64,000 bases of DNA from the NCBI RefSeq assembly GCF_032681285.1, contig NZ_CP136336.1, positions 669,001-733,000 of the forward strand, in the 5' to 3' direction. Position numbers and translations under genes: made by a program. The DNA comes from Piscinibacter gummiphilus. Lineage in GTDB: Bacteria; Pseudomonadota; Gammaproteobacteria; Burkholderiales; Burkholderiaceae_C. The notes beneath the pieces are model-generated. The model searched no databases. It was given only the letters and a program-made list of their open reading frames with translations, and was not told the DNA's origin. This document shows, piece by piece, positions 1 through 9,463 of this stretch; the first letter of the stretch is position 1, and every line of letters starts with the position of its first letter.

Positions 1-414
1 GAAGAGCAGTACGTGCTGCTCGTGCCCGAGGAGCACCCGCTGGCGGTGAAGGAAGCGCTGCAACTCGCCGACCTGCACGGCCAGGCCTTCGTCGAGCGCA
101 CGCACTGCGAGATGAGCGACAGCTGGCAGGCGGCGCTCGGCCGCGGCGCAGTGCAGCCCGAGGTGCGGGCGCGCGTGCACAGCGAGGAGTGGGCGCAGGG
201 CCTGGTGGCGGCCGGCGTGGGCGTGACGATCGCGCCGCTGCACGCGGTGCAGGCGCAGCCTGGCGTGGTGGTGCGTGACGACTGCGCCGAGCTGCGTGAC
301 GTGCGGCGCCACATCGGCCTCGCGTTCCACGCGCCGGCCGCTGGCACCTTGCAGCAGGTGCTGGCGGCGTGCCAGCGCTGGGTGGTGTCGGCGGCCGGCG
401 TCAGGCCGGGCTGA
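1..414 (+). CDS. LysR-family regulator, C-terminal part (cut by window start)
   Basis: The reading frame is open from the first base, so the 5' part including the DNA-binding domain lies outside the window. The visible 137 residues look like the second half of a LysR substrate-binding domain, with the LLVPEEHPLA strand near the start and a GLVAAGVGVTIAP segment typical of the effector-binding fold. The gene converges on the MBL-fold gene and the two stop regions overlap by 14 bases. The effector and targets cannot be read from this fragment. Family call is fairly safe; function is unknown. Confidence 0.75.
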   Translation, partial: EEQYVLLVPEEHPLAVKEALQLADLHGQAFVERTHCEMSDSWQAALGRGAVQPEVRARVHSEEWAQGLVAAGVGVTIAPLHAVQAQPGVVVRDDCAELRDVRRHIGLAFHAPAAGTLQQVLAACQRWVVSAAGVRPG

Positions 415-1480
415 AGCGCAGCACGCCGTCGGCACCCAGCCGGCGCACCAGCTTGCCGGCGTGCCACAGCGCGTGCAGGTGCGCGATCGACTCGCCCATC
501 GCAAACGTGGTCTGGTGCAGGTCGAGCTTGCGCTTGAAGAGCACGCCGAGCAGGTCGGCCGCGCTTTGCGGCGCCTTGGCGCAGGCGTCCATCACCTCGG
601 CCAGACGCTCGTCATGGTGCTGCTGGAGCTGGTCGATGCGGGTGTGCAGGCCCTTGAACGGCCGGCCGTGCGAGGGCAGCACCAGGCTGTCGGCGGGCAG
701 GGCGCGCATGCGCTCCACCGAATCGAGGTAACGCTTGAGCGGGTCGCCTTCGGGCTCGTTCTCGTGCACGCCCACGTTGGTGGAGATGCGCGGCAGCACC
801 ATGTCGCCGGAGATCAGCACGCTTAAGCTGGGGCAGTGCAGCGAGATGTGCTCCGGTGCGTGGCCGTAGCCCACGTGGCAGTGCCATTCGTGGCCACCGA
901 TGCGGATCACGTCGCCGTCGACCATGCGGCGGAACCGATCGGGCACCTTGGGCACCATCGTCGCGTAGTGGCCGCCGCGGGTCTGGATCATCTGCAGCGC
1001 TTCGGGGTCGGTGATGCCGTGGCTCTTGGCGAAGACGGGCGTGATGACACTGGCCTTCGCGCTGGGGTTGCTCGACATGCGCGCGCCGTTGTAGTCGGTG
1101 CCGCTGATCCACAGGCGGCACTCGTGCTCGGGCGTGGTCCAGCGTTCGGTGAGCCAGGCCGAGAGGCCGATGTGGTCGGGGTGCAGGTGGGTGACGATCA
1201 CGCGCAGCACGGGCAGGCCTTGCAGTTCGTTCGCGAACACCTGCTCCCAGCACGCGCGGGTGGCGTCGTTGGCGATGCCGCAGTCGACGATGCTCCAGCC
1301 CTGAACCTTGCCCTTGGGGCCGTCAATCTCGTCGCGCAGCAGCCAGAGGTTGATGTGGTCCAGCGCGAAAGGCAGGGTCATGCGCACCCAGCGCACGCCG
1401 GGGGCCACTTCCATCGTCGTGCCCGGTTCTGGCAAGGTGTCGCCGAACGGATAAGTCAGCTCGTGTTCGAGAGCATTCAT
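401..1480 (-). CDS. MBL-fold metallo-hydrolase
   Basis: 359-residue protein of the metallo-beta-lactamase superfamily. The zinc motif THLHPDHIG gives His98, His100, Asp102 and His103. Further metal ligands are likely in the GYGHAPEH and SGDMVLP segments near the middle. The C-terminal hundred residues look like the helical/winged tail of the glyoxalase-II-like group that acts on thioesters or lactones; the substrate is unknown. The ATG at 1480 is only three bases from the edge of a 270-bp palindromic element, so the ribosome-binding region and probably the promoter lie inside that repeat. Position next to liuR suggests but does not prove a role in acyl-CoA metabolism. Confidence 0.8.
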   Translation of the reverse strand: MNALEHELTYPFGDTLPEPGTTMEVAPGVRWVRMTLPFALDHINLWLLRDEIDGPKGKVQGWSIVDCGIANDATRACWEQVFANELQGLPVLRVIVTHLHPDHIGLSAWLTERWTTPEHECRLWISGTDYNGARMSSNPSAKASVITPVFAKSHGITDPEALQMIQTRGGHYATMVPKVPDRFRRMVDGDVIRIGGHEWHCHVGYGHAPEHISLHCPSLSVLISGDMVLPRISTNVGVHENEPEGDPLKRYLDSVERMRALPADSLVLPSHGRPFKGLHTRIDQLQQHHDERLAEVMDACAKAPQSAADLLGVLFKRKLDLHQTTFAMGESIAHLHALWHAGKLVRRLGADGVLRFSPA

Positions 1481-1483
1481 GGC

Positions 1484-1753
1484 AAGGGCCTGCTGGCATA
1501 TGAATCATCCCTGCGCCGGGGCTGCAAGGGGTGCAGCGCTAGGCGCAGGCCGCCGGCCGGGGTCGCCCCCCGGCCAAGGACTGCAACGACGCGATGCGCC
1601 CCTTGCAGCCCCGGCCCTTCGGGTAGCGCCCCCAGGCGGGCGCACTCGTCGTTGCAAATGCTCACCGGGGCCCTACCCCGGTTCCGCTTTGCGCCTAGAT
1701 TGCGCCCGCTTGGGGGCGCTACGAAGGGATGATTCATATGCCAGCAGGCCCTT
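1484..1753. repeat. 270-bp composite palindromic element between divergent genes
   Basis: The ends are a perfect 29-bp inverted repeat (1484-1512 and 1725-1753). Inside are further inverted pairs: 1516-1531 with 1599-1614 (16 bp, perfect), 1539-1547 with 1690-1698, 1557-1562 with 1676-1681, 1582-1591 with 1647-1656 (10 bp, perfect) and 1623-1644 with 1701-1722 (one mismatch in 22). There is no transposase-like gene inside and no obvious target duplication at the borders. It fills nearly all of the 320-base gap between the MBL gene and liuR. It is probably a non-autonomous (MITE- or BIME-like) repeat, but no second full copy occurs in this window. Confidence 0.8.
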
Positions 1754-1761
1754 AGCTACAC

Positions 1762-1777
1762 TTTACGTATACGTCAA
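1762..1777. promoter_or_regulatory. LiuR-type operator before liuR
   Basis: TTTACGTATACGTCAA is a palindrome with one mismatched pair, 23 bases before the liuR ATG. The same core, as a perfect palindrome, lies before liuB. Betaproteobacterial LiuR regulators are known to bind palindromes of this ACGT..ACGT type, so autoregulation of the liuR-liuA unit is likely. The site begins eight bases outside the palindromic repeat. Confidence 0.75.
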
Positions 1778-1800
1778 TTGATCGCGCATTCTAGGAAGCC

Positions 1801-2229
1801 ATGTCCGCCTCTGCTGTCGCGCAGGTTTCAAGCCCTTCCGCAGGGCAGACCACCACCTACACCATCGGCGAGCTGGCGAAGGAATTCGACCTCACCACCC
1901 GCGCCATCCGCTTCTATGAAGACTGCGGCCTGCTGCAGCCGCAGCGCCAGGGCCGCAACCGCGTCTACAGCCCGCGCGACCGCACGCGGCTCAAGCTCAC
2001 GCTGCGTGGCAAGCGGCTCGGCCTCACGCTTTCCGAGGTGAAGGAGCTGGTCGACATGTACGAGTCGCCGCGCGACACCGTGCCCCAGCTCAAGAAATTC
2101 CTCACCGTGCTGGCCGTGCACCGCGCCCAGCTCGAGCAGCAGATGGCCGACCTCAACGTCACGCTCGACGAGGTGCGCAGCCATGAGAAGGAGGCCAAGC
2201 GCCTTCTCGCCCAGAGCAGCAAGAGTTAA
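1801..2229 (+). CDS. liuR: MerR-family regulator of leucine/isovalerate catabolism
   Basis: 142 residues. The MerR winged helix-turn-helix starts near residue 20 (YTIGELAKEFDLTTRAIRFY) and continues through the GRNRVYSPRDRTRL wing; a coiled-coil dimer helix follows (residues about 90-135). There is no metal-binding cysteine cluster at the C terminus, as expected for LiuR rather than metal sensors. It lies 12 bases before liuA and is preceded by an AGGA ribosome-binding site and a palindromic operator. Known LiuR proteins repress liu genes until a pathway acyl-CoA intermediate is present; that mode is inferred here. Confidence 0.88.
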   Translation: MSASAVAQVSSPSAGQTTTYTIGELAKEFDLTTRAIRFYEDCGLLQPQRQGRNRVYSPRDRTRLKLTLRGKRLGLTLSEVKELVDMYESPRDTVPQLKKFLTVLAVHRAQLEQQMADLNVTLDEVRSHEKEAKRLLAQSSKS

Positions 2230-2241
2230 CAGGAGACCCCC

Positions 2242-3420
2242 ATGAACCTGCCCGGCCTCAATTTCCAGCTTGGCGACGACATCGACGCCCTGCGCGAGAG
2301 CGTGCACGACTTCGCGCAGGCCGAGATCGCGCCACGCGCCGCCGAGATCGACAAGAGCGACCAGTTCCCGATGGACCTGTGGCGCAAGATGGGTGCGCTC
2401 GGCGTGCTCGGCGTGACGGTCGGCGAGGAATACGGCGGCGCCGGCATGGGCTACCTCGCGCACATGGTGGCGATGGAGGAGATCAGCCGCGCCTCGGCCA
2501 GCGTGGGCCTGTCGTATGGCGCGCACAGCAACCTGTGCGTGAACCAGATCCGCCGCAACGGCAACGAGGCGCAGCGCAAGAAATACCTGCCCAAGCTCAT
2601 CAGCGGTGAGCACGTGGGGGCGCTCGCGATGAGCGAGCCCAACGCCGGCTCCGACGTCATCAGCATGAAGCTGAAGGCGGAAGACAAGGGCGGCTACTAC
2701 CTGCTCAACGGCAGCAAGTTCTGGATCACCAACGGCCCCGATGCCGACACGCTCGTCGTCTACGCGAAGACCGAGCCCGAACTCGGCGCACGTGGCGTCA
2801 CCGCCTTCCTGATCGAGAAGGGCATGAAGGGTTTTTCCATCGCGCAGAAGCTCGACAAGCTCGGCATGCGCGGCAGCCACACCGGCGAGTTGGTGTTCCA
2901 GAACGTGGAAGTGCCGGCCGAGAACGTGCTGGGCGCGCTCAACGGTGGCGCCAAGGTGCTGATGAGCGGCCTCGACTACGAGCGCGCCGTGCTCGCCGCC
3001 GGCCCCATTGGCATCATGCAGTCGGTGATGGACAACGTGGTGCCCTACATCCACGACCGCAAGCAGTTCGGCCAGAGCATCGGCGAGTTCCAGCTCATCC
3101 AGGGCAAGGTGGCCGACATGTACACCGTGCTGCAGGCCGCACGCGCCTATTGCTACACCGTGGGCAAGAATCTCGACGCGCTGGGCAGCGAGCACGTGCG
3201 CCAGGTGCGAAAAGACTGCGCGAGCGTCATCCTCTGGTGCGCCGAGAAGGCCACCTGGATGGCCGGCGAGGGCATCCAGATCTTCGGCGGCAACGGCTAC
3301 ATCAACGAGTACCCGCTCGGCCGCCTGTGGCGCGACGCCAAGCTCTACGAGATCGGCGCCGGCACCAGCGAGATTCGCCGCATGCTGATCGGCCGCGAGC
3401 TCTTTGCCGAGACGATGTGA
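2242..3420 (+). CDS. liuA: Isovaleryl-CoA dehydrogenase
   Basis: 392-residue FAD enzyme that oxidises isovaleryl-CoA to 3-methylcrotonyl-CoA, passing electrons to ETF. The acyl-CoA dehydrogenase signature [11 protein letters not shown] is near residues 129-139 and [10 protein letters not shown] near 161-170. The catalytic base is at the position typical of isovaleryl-CoA dehydrogenase: Glu247 in SGLDYERAV. The C-terminal position used by most other family members carries glycine (YEIGAGTSE). An AGGAG ribosome-binding site lies before the ATG. It directly follows liuR and is likely co-transcribed with it. Confidence 0.93.
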   Translation: MNLPGLNFQLGDDIDALRESVHDFAQAEIAPRAAEIDKSDQFPMDLWRKMGALGVLGVTVGEEYGGAGMGYLAHMVAMEEISRASASVGLSYGAHSNLCVNQIRRNGNEAQRKKYLPKLISGEHVGALAMSEPNAGSDVISMKLKAEDKGGYYLLNGSKFWITNGPDADTLVVYAKTEPELGARGVTAFLIEKGMKGFSIAQKLDKLGMRGSHTGELVFQNVEVPAENVLGALNGGAKVLMSGLDYERAVLAAGPIGIMQSVMDNVVPYIHDRKQFGQSIGEFQLIQGKVADMYTVLQAARAYCYTVGKNLDALGSEHVRQVRKDCASVILWCAEKATWMAGEGIQIFGGNGYINEYPLGRLWRDAKLYEIGAGTSEIRRMLIGRELFAETM

Positions 3421-3453
3421 CAGACTGGCGGGTCTTTTGGCGCACTGCAACAT

Positions 3454-4158
3454 ATGAGCAACGAACTTTCAGAACTCTTCGGCAACAACCTGCGCTGGGC
3501 GCGCGACACCGAAGCGCGCAGCCCCGGCTTCTTCACCAGCCTGCTCAAGCAGCAGGCGCCGCAGTACCTGTGGATCGGTTGTGCCGACAGCCGCGTGCCG
3601 GCCAACGACCTGGTCGGTCTCCTGCCGGGCGAGCTCTTCGTGCACCGCAACGTCGCCAACGTCGTCGTGCACTCCGACCTCAACTGCCTGTCGGTGATCC
3701 AGTTCGCGACCGACATGCTGAAGGTCAAGCACATCATCGTCGTGGGCCATTCCAACTGCGGCGGTGTGGCCGCGGCCCTGCGTGACCAGCGCGTCGGCCT
3801 CGCCGACAACTGGATCCGCCACGTGCAGGACGTGCGCAACCGCCACCAGAACTGGCTCGACATGGTCGACGCGAGCCAACGGGTCAACGCCCTGTGCGAG
3901 CTGAACGTGATCGAACAGGCGCTCAACGCCTGCCAGACCACCATCGTGCAAGACGCCTGGGGCCGCGGGCAGGAGCTGGTGGTGCACGGCTGGGTCTATG
4001 GCTTGCACAACGGTCTTCTGCAAGACCTGCACATGACGGTCTCGGGCCCCGACGAGGCGGTGCCCGCGTACGAGAAGGCCATCACCGACGTGCGCCTGCG
4101 CTACACGCCCGACTCGGCGTCCGACCTGGCCCCCGTCACCGCGCACGGGGCCCTATGA
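3454..4158 (+). CDS. can: Beta-class carbonic anhydrase
   Basis: 234 residues, the usual size for the Can type. Zinc ligands and the catalytic dyad are in CADSR (Cys43, Asp45, Arg47) and HSNCGG (His99, Cys102). It interconverts CO2 and bicarbonate in the cytoplasm. It lies 33 bases after liuA and overlaps aceK by four bases (ATGA), so it is probably in the same transcript. Bicarbonate is the co-substrate of methylcrotonyl-CoA carboxylase encoded further on, which gives a plausible reason for the location. Confidence 0.9.
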   Translation: MSNELSELFGNNLRWARDTEARSPGFFTSLLKQQAPQYLWIGCADSRVPANDLVGLLPGELFVHRNVANVVVHSDLNCLSVIQFATDMLKVKHIIVVGHSNCGGVAAALRDQRVGLADNWIRHVQDVRNRHQNWLDMVDASQRVNALCELNVIEQALNACQTTIVQDAWGRGQELVVHGWVYGLHNGLLQDLHMTVSGPDEAVPAYEKAITDVRLRYTPDSASDLAPVTAHGAL

Positions 4159-6017
4159 AGCGCATGGCGGTCTTCCCGCAGGAGCTGAACGACCTGCGCG
4201 CTTTCGACATCGCCAACGCGATGCTCGACGGTTTCGACCGCCACTACACGCTCTTCCGCGAGACGAGCGCCCAGGCGAAGAAGCGCTTCGAAGCCGCCGA
4301 CTGGCACGGCCAGCAGCGCGCGCAACGCGAGCGCATCGAGTTCTACGACATGCGCGTCGAGGAATGCGCCGAGCGCTTGCAGACCGAGTTCATGGCCAGC
4401 ACGCTCTCGATGAACGTGTGGCAGCAGGTCAAGCTGCACTACATCGGCCTGCTCACCAACCACCACCAGCCGGAGCTGGCCGAGACCTTCTTCAATTCGG
4501 TCACGACCAAGATCCTGCACCGCAGCTACTTCCACAACGATTTCATCTTCCTGCGCCCGGCCGTCAGCACCGAGTACATCGAGAACGAAGAGCCCACCTT
4601 CCAGCCCACCTACCGCGCCTACTACCCCACGAAGGAGACGATGCGCGACACCTGGCTGCGCGTGGTCAACAACTTCCAGCTGGCGCGCGACTTCGAAGAC
4701 CTGGGCCGCGACGTCGACCACGTGCTCACCGCCGTGGCGCGCGAGCTGGGCGACTTCCGCCCGCGCGCCAACTTCCAGGTGCAGGTGCTGAGCTCGCTCT
4801 TTTTCCGCAACAAGGGCGCCTACATCGTCGGCAAGATCATCAACGGCTTCAACGAGACGCCGTTTGCGCTGGCCATCCTGCATTCGCCGGCGTCGGGTTT
4901 GTTGGTGATCGACACCATGCTGTTCGGCGAAGACGAGCTGCAGATGCTGTTCAGCTTCGCGCGCGCCTACTTCCTCGTCGACATGGAGATCCCGTCGGCG
5001 TATGTGCAGTTCCTGCGCTCGCTGATGCCGAGGAAGCCCAGATCCGAGATCTACAACGCGCTCGGCCTGCAGAAGCAGGGCAAAAACCTCTTCTACCGCG
5101 ACTTCCTCGCGCACCTTCGGCATTCGTCCGACAAGTTCCGCATCGCGCCCGGCATCAAGGGCATGGTGATGCTGGTGTTCGACCTGCCCTCGTTCCCCTT
5201 CGTCTTCAAGGTCATCAAGGACTTCTTCCCGCCACCGAAGGAAACCACGCGCGAGCTCATCATGAGCAAGTACCTGCTCGTGAAGACACACGACCGCGTG
5301 GGCCGCATGGCCGACACGCTGGAGTACAGCAACGTGGCCTTCCCGCGCGCCCGGTTCGAGGAAGAGCTCGTCGCCGAGCTCAAGCACTTCTGCCCGAGCC
5401 TGCTCGAAGAAGACGGCGACGACCTCGTGATCCGCCACGTCTACATCGAGCGGCGCATGATCCCGCTCAACATCTACCTGCAGGAAGCCGAACCCTCGCG
5501 CATGGCGCATGCCGTCATCGAATACGGCAACGCCATCAAGGACCTGGTGGCGGCCAACATCTTCCCCGGCGACATGCTCTGGAAGAACTTCGGCGTCACG
5601 CGCAACGGCAAGGTCGTGTTCTACGACTACGACGAGATCGAGTACCTCACCGACTGCAACTTCCGCAAGGTGCCCACGCCGCGCAACGAGGAAGAAGAGA
5701 TGTCGGGCGAGATCTGGTACCACGTCGGCAAGCACGACGTCTTCCCCGAGACCTTCGGCCCCTTCCTGCTCGGCAACCCGGCGGTGCGCGACGTCTTCAT
5801 GAAGCACCACGGCGACCTGCTCGACGTGGCGTTCTGGCAGGGCCACAAGGACCGCATCCTGGCCGGCCACGTGCACGATGTGTTCCCCTACGACCCGGCC
5901 AAGCGCTTCAAGAACCAGCGCCGCCTGCGCGATGGCGTGCCACCCGACGGGCAGGAGCGGCGCCGCTCCGAGTTGCAGCCCGAGAACCCCTCGGCGCTCG
6001 ACAACAGCCTCGCCTAG
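4155..6017 (+). CDS. aceK: Isocitrate dehydrogenase kinase/phosphatase
   Basis: 620 residues from the ATG at 4155 that overlaps the carbonic anhydrase stop; longer open frame exists upstream, but homology to AceK starts at this point. The bifunctional enzyme phosphorylates and dephosphorylates isocitrate dehydrogenase and so steers carbon into the glyoxylate bypass. The family-typical APGIKGMVM glycine segment is near residue 330, and the catalytic region with [12 protein letters not shown] and [10 protein letters not shown] near residues 470-495. The C terminus is slightly extended and charged. Control of the glyoxylate shunt fits an operon whose products are acetyl-CoA units. Confidence 0.94.
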   Translation: MKRMAVFPQELNDLRAFDIANAMLDGFDRHYTLFRETSAQAKKRFEAADWHGQQRAQRERIEFYDMRVEECAERLQTEFMASTLSMNVWQQVKLHYIGLLTNHHQPELAETFFNSVTTKILHRSYFHNDFIFLRPAVSTEYIENEEPTFQPTYRAYYPTKETMRDTWLRVVNNFQLARDFEDLGRDVDHVLTAVARELGDFRPRANFQVQVLSSLFFRNKGAYIVGKIINGFNETPFALAILHSPASGLLVIDTMLFGEDELQMLFSFARAYFLVDMEIPSAYVQFLRSLMPRKPRSEIYNALGLQKQGKNLFYRDFLAHLRHSSDKFRIAPGIKGMVMLVFDLPSFPFVFKVIKDFFPPPKETTRELIMSKYLLVKTHDRVGRMADTLEYSNVAFPRARFEEELVAELKHFCPSLLEEDGDDLVIRHVYIERRMIPLNIYLQEAEPSRMAHAVIEYGNAIKDLVAANIFPGDMLWKNFGVTRNGKVVFYDYDEIEYLTDCNFRKVPTPRNEEEEMSGEIWYHVGKHDVFPETFGPFLLGNPAVRDVFMKHHGDLLDVAFWQGHKDRILAGHVHDVFPYDPAKRFKNQRRLRDGVPPDGQERRRSELQPENPSALDNSLA

Positions 6018-6031
6018 CCTGAGTTCGAGCC

Positions 6032-6517
6032 ATGAACTTCCGTGACTTCTTCGAACTCGCAAGCTTCGTGGTCACGGTCGTGGGCCTGCCCTTCGCCATC
6101 GGCGTCTTCCTCTTCGAGCAGCGGCGCGAGCGCGAAAACGAAGAGGAAGAGGGCTACCAGCTGCTGTCGGATGCGTACAACGATTTCCTGAAGATCGTGC
6201 TCGCGAATTCCGACCTGCAGCTGCGCACCAACACCGCGCTGCCCAACCCCACGCCCGAGCAGAACGAGCGCATGCTCGTGATCTTCGACATGCTCATCTC
6301 GCTCTTCGAGCGCGCCTACCTCGTGGCCTGGAAGGACGACATGTCGACCACCGAGCAGCGCCGCTGGAACTCGTGGGACGACTACATGCGCGAGTGGTGC
6401 CGCCGCGACGATTTCTTCAACGCCCTGCCGCTCTTGCTGCGCGGCGAGGACCCGGGTTTCCAGAGTTACATCAAGCGTGTCGCGCAGGAGGAGCGCGGCG
6501 CGGTCATCCTGTCGTGA
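6032..6517 (+). CDS. Hypothetical single-pass membrane protein
   Basis: 161 residues. One hydrophobic segment at residues about 9-27 (ASFVVTVVGLPFAIGVFLF) is followed by a charged stretch and a helical, acidic cytoplasmic-looking domain rich in Trp, Arg and Asp. No catalytic motif is recognised. It lies 14 bases after aceK and 12 bases before the thiolase gene, so it is almost certainly in the same operon. The sequence resembles small membrane-anchored proteins of unknown role in many proteobacteria. Confidence 0.7.
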   Translation: MNFRDFFELASFVVTVVGLPFAIGVFLFEQRRERENEEEEGYQLLSDAYNDFLKIVLANSDLQLRTNTALPNPTPEQNERMLVIFDMLISLFERAYLVAWKDDMSTTEQRRWNSWDDYMREWCRRDDFFNALPLLLRGEDPGFQSYIKRVAQEERGAVILS

Positions 6518-6529
6518 AGGAGCAGTTCC

Positions 6530-7711
6530 ATGTCCACCGAATCCATCGTCATCGTCTCCGCCGCCCGCACGCCCATCGGCGGCATGCTGGGTGATTTCAG
6601 CAACCTCGCCGCCCACGAGCTGGGCGCGGTCGCCATCCGGGCCGCGGTCGAACGCGCCGGCATTCCAGGTGATGCCGTCAACGAAGTGCTGATGGGCAAC
6701 TGCCTGATGGCCGGCCAGGGCCAGGCGCCCGCGCGCCAGGCGGCGCTCGGCGCAGGCCTGCCGCAGTCGGCCGGTGCCGTGACGCTGTCGAAGATGTGCG
6801 GCTCCGGCATGCGCGCGATGATGTTCGCGCACGACATGCTGAAGGCCGAAAGCGCCGACGTGATGGTGGCCGGCGGCATGGAAAGCATGACCAACGCGCC
6901 ACACCTCATGTTCGCGCGCAAGGGCGTGCGCTACGGTGCGGCGCAGATGTTCGACCACATGGCGATGGACGGCCTGGAAGACGCCTACGAGCGGGGCCGT
7001 GCGATGGGTGTCTTTGCCGAGGAGTGCGTGGCCAAGTACCAGTTCAGCCGCGAGGCGCAGGACGCGTTTGCCATCGCCTCCACCCAACGCAGCAAGGCGG
7101 CCAATGAAGACGGCAGCTTCGACTGGGAGATCGCGCCCGTCACGCTCAAGGGCAAGGCCGGTGACACGGTGGTGAAGCACGACGAGCAGCCCTTCAAGGC
7201 CAAGCTCGACAAGATTCCGGGCCTCAAGCCCGCGTTCAAGAAGGACGGCACCATCACCGCCGCCAACGCATCGAGCATCTCCGATGGCGCGGCGGCACTC
7301 GTGCTGATGCGCGAGTCGACGGCGAAGCAGATGAAGCTCGCGCCGGTCGCCCGCATCGTCGGCCACACGGTGCATGCGCAGGCACCGGCCTGGTTCAGCA
7401 CCGCGCCGGTGGGCGCGATCGACAAGCTGCTCAACAAGAACGGCTGGGCGGCAAAGGATGTGGACCTGTGGGAGGTCAACGAAGCCTTCGCCGCCGTCAC
7501 GATGGCGGCCATGCACGAGTTCAAGCTGCCGCACGAGATCGTCAACGTGCACGGCGGAGCCTGTGCGCTCGGCCACCCGATCGGCGCGAGCGGCGCGCGC
7601 ATCGTGGTCACGCTGCTCGGGGCCTTGCGCAAGCAGGGCAAGAAGCGGGGTGTGGCGGCGCTGTGCATCGGCGGCGGCGAGGCGACGGCGCTCGGCGTGG
7701 AACTGCTCTGA
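6530..7711 (+). CDS. Acetyl-CoA C-acetyltransferase (thiolase)
   Basis: 393 residues, the standard length for biosynthetic/degradative thiolase. The nucleophilic cysteine is Cys90 in SKMCGSGMRA. The conserved NVHGGACALGHPIGASGAR-type histidine segment is near residue 340 and the second active cysteine in CIGGGEA near 377. It cleaves acetoacetyl-CoA to two acetyl-CoA or runs in reverse. A GGAG ribosome-binding site precedes the ATG. In this locus it probably finishes leucine breakdown after acetoacetate is activated; no CoA transferase or acetoacetyl-CoA synthetase is visible in the window. Confidence 0.92.
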   Translation: MSTESIVIVSAARTPIGGMLGDFSNLAAHELGAVAIRAAVERAGIPGDAVNEVLMGNCLMAGQGQAPARQAALGAGLPQSAGAVTLSKMCGSGMRAMMFAHDMLKAESADVMVAGGMESMTNAPHLMFARKGVRYGAAQMFDHMAMDGLEDAYERGRAMGVFAEECVAKYQFSREAQDAFAIASTQRSKAANEDGSFDWEIAPVTLKGKAGDTVVKHDEQPFKAKLDKIPGLKPAFKKDGTITAANASSISDGAAALVLMRESTAKQMKLAPVARIVGHTVHAQAPAWFSTAPVGAIDKLLNKNGWAAKDVDLWEVNEAFAAVTMAAMHEFKLPHEIVNVHGGACALGHPIGASGARIVVTLLGALRKQGKKRGVAALCIGGGEATALGVELL

Positions 7712-8377
7712 ATGAACATCCTCGTCATCGGCGCTTCCCGCGGCATCGGCCTCGAGTTCGTGCGCCAGTACCGGGCCGACAAGGCCCAGGTCACCGCCAC
7801 CGCACGCAGCGATGAAGGCCTGAAGGCCTTGCGCGAGCTTGGCGCCACGGCGCTGCAGCTCGACGTGGCCAGCACCGAGAGCGCCTCGCGCCTGGGCTGG
7901 CAGATCGAAGGCGCGGCCTTCGACGTGGCCATCGTCGTGGCGGGCGTCTACGGGCCGAGCACGCGCGGTCTGCAACCGCCCACCGAGGCCGATTTCGACA
8001 CGGTGATGCACACCAACGTGCTCGGCCCCATGCGCGTGATCCCGCAGATCGCCGACGCGCTCGCGCCGGGCGCGAAGCTCGCGGTGCTGTCGTCGCGCAT
8101 GGGCGCGATCGGCCCGCGCAGTTCGGCGAGCGGCTGGCTGTACCGCGCGTCGAAGGCGGCGGTCAACTCGGTGCTGAAAGACGCGTCGATCGTCCTGCAA
8201 GACAAGGCCACCTGCGTGAGCTTCCACCCCGGCTGGGTGCGCACCGACATGGGCGGCGCGGGCGCCGACCTCGCAGTCGACGTGAGCGTGGGCCACATGC
8301 GCCGCGTGATCGCCGGCCTCACACCCTCCGACAACGGCCAGTTTTTCGACCACGACGGAACCCCCATCGCATGGTGA
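7712..8377 (+). CDS. Short-chain dehydrogenase/reductase (SDR)
   Basis: 221 residues of the classical SDR fold. The cofactor motif [10 protein letters not shown] is at residues 7-16, and the catalytic pair is Tyr and Lys in YRASKAA near residue 145, with a preceding serine in LSSRMGAIG. The ATG directly follows the thiolase stop, and the end overlaps the next gene by seven bases. It resembles C-factor-like short SDRs; substrate unknown. Tight spacing says co-translation with the neighbours. Confidence 0.82.
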   Translation: MNILVIGASRGIGLEFVRQYRADKAQVTATARSDEGLKALRELGATALQLDVASTESASRLGWQIEGAAFDVAIVVAGVYGPSTRGLQPPTEADFDTVMHTNVLGPMRVIPQIADALAPGAKLAVLSSRMGAIGPRSSASGWLYRASKAAVNSVLKDASIVLQDKATCVSFHPGWVRTDMGGAGADLAVDVSVGHMRRVIAGLTPSDNGQFFDHDGTPIAW

Positions 8378-9450
8378 GCAGCCCTTTCTGGAGCCCGGTG
8401 GTCCACGGCCTCGTCCCCTACGTACCGGGCGAGCAGCCGCAGGTCGCCGGCCTCGTCAAACTCAACACCAACGAGAACCCGTACCCGCCCAGCCCGCGCG
8501 TGCTGGCGGCCTTGCGCGGCGAAGTCGGCGAGGCGCTTCGCCTGTACCCCGAGCCGACCGGGCGCACGCTGCGCGAGACGATCGCCGGGCACCACGGGCT
8601 GGCGCCCGACCAGGTGTTCGTCGGCAACAGCTCCGACGAGGTGCTCGCGCATGTGTTCATGGCGCTGCTCAACCACGCGCCGCGCCCGCTGCTCTTCCCC
8701 GACATCACCTACGCCTTCTACCCGGTGTATTGCGGTCTCTACGGCATCCCGTATCGCGCGGTGCCACTGGCCGACGACCTGAGCCTGCGCATCGACGACT
8801 ACCTGCACGCCGGGGCGGGTGCGGTCATCTTCCCCAACCCCAATGCCCCGACCGGCCGCGCATTGCCGCGCACGGAGATCGAACGCCTGCTCATGGCGCG
8901 CCCCGACACGCTGGTCGTGATCGACGAGGCCTATGTCGACTTCGGCGCCGACTCCGCCGTGCCGCTGATTGCGCAGCACCCGAACCTTCTGGTGGTGCAC
9001 ACGATGTCGAAGTCACGCTCGCTCGCCGGCCTGCGTGTGGGCTTCGCCATGGGCCAGGCGCCGCTGATCGAAGGCCTGAGGCGCGTGAAGGACAGCTTCA
9101 ACTCCTACCCGCTCGACCGGCTGGCCACGGCCGGTGCCATCGCCGCCATCGAAGACGTCGCCTATTTCGAGCACACCCGCGATGCGGTGGTGGCCACCCG
9201 CGAATGGCTCGTGGCCGCGCTGCACACGATGGGTTTCGAGACGCTGCCCTCGCAGGCTAATTTCGTCTTCACCCGCCACCCGCAGCGCCGCGGCGAGGCG
9301 CTGGCCGCCGCGTTGCGCCAGCAGGGCGTGCTGGTGCGGCGCTTCGCGCAACCGGAGCGCATTGCCGATTACCTGCGCATCAGCGTCGGCGACGAGGCGC
9401 AGACCGACCGCCTGCTGGAAGCGCTGCGCAACATCCTCGCCGACGACTGA
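8371..9450 (+). CDS. hisC: HisC-like pyridoxal-phosphate aminotransferase
   Basis: 359 residues, fold-type I aminotransferase of the histidinol-phosphate family. [12 protein letters not shown] is the N-terminal substrate segment, FPNPNAPTG and [10 protein letters not shown] are the usual cofactor-pocket motifs, and the Schiff-base lysine is in the segment [14 protein letters not shown] near residue 214. It overlaps the SDR gene and lies 13 bases before an acyl-CoA dehydrogenase gene. No other his gene is nearby, so it may be a paralogue acting on aromatic or other amino acids rather than the histidine-pathway enzyme. Confidence 0.8.
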   Translation: MVSSPFWSPVVHGLVPYVPGEQPQVAGLVKLNTNENPYPPSPRVLAALRGEVGEALRLYPEPTGRTLRETIAGHHGLAPDQVFVGNSSDEVLAHVFMALLNHAPRPLLFPDITYAFYPVYCGLYGIPYRAVPLADDLSLRIDDYLHAGAGAVIFPNPNAPTGRALPRTEIERLLMARPDTLVVIDEAYVDFGADSAVPLIAQHPNLLVVHTMSKSRSLAGLRVGFAMGQAPLIEGLRRVKDSFNSYPLDRLATAGAIAAIEDVAYFEHTRDAVVATREWLVAALHTMGFETLPSQANFVFTRHPQRRGEALAAALRQQGVLVRRFAQPERIADYLRISVGDEAQTDRLLEALRNILADD

Positions 9451-9463
9451 AGAGGGCCAGACC

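Noticed and set aside
1484..1753. Insertion sequence
   Set aside because: Terminal inverted repeats exist, but there is only 212 bases inside, no transposase and no clear target duplication.
1477..1781. Overlapping reading frames on both strands inside the palindromic element
   Set aside because: They are read-through of inverted-repeat DNA, are rich in Arg/Pro/Gly, have no family likeness and overlap the MBL start or the liuR operator.
1828..3453. 541-codon minus-strand frame opposite liuR-liuA
   Set aside because: Mirror frame of high-GC codons; composition (His, Ala, Val, Leu, Arg) is that of a shadow, and the plus strand codes clear enzymes.
4101..6062. 653-codon minus-strand frame opposite aceK
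   Set aside because: Shadow of aceK with no recognisable domain.
6014..8353. 779-codon minus-strand frame opposite the thiolase and SDR genes
   Set aside because: Longest frame in the window, but His/Arg/Ala-rich and crossing several certain plus-strand genes.
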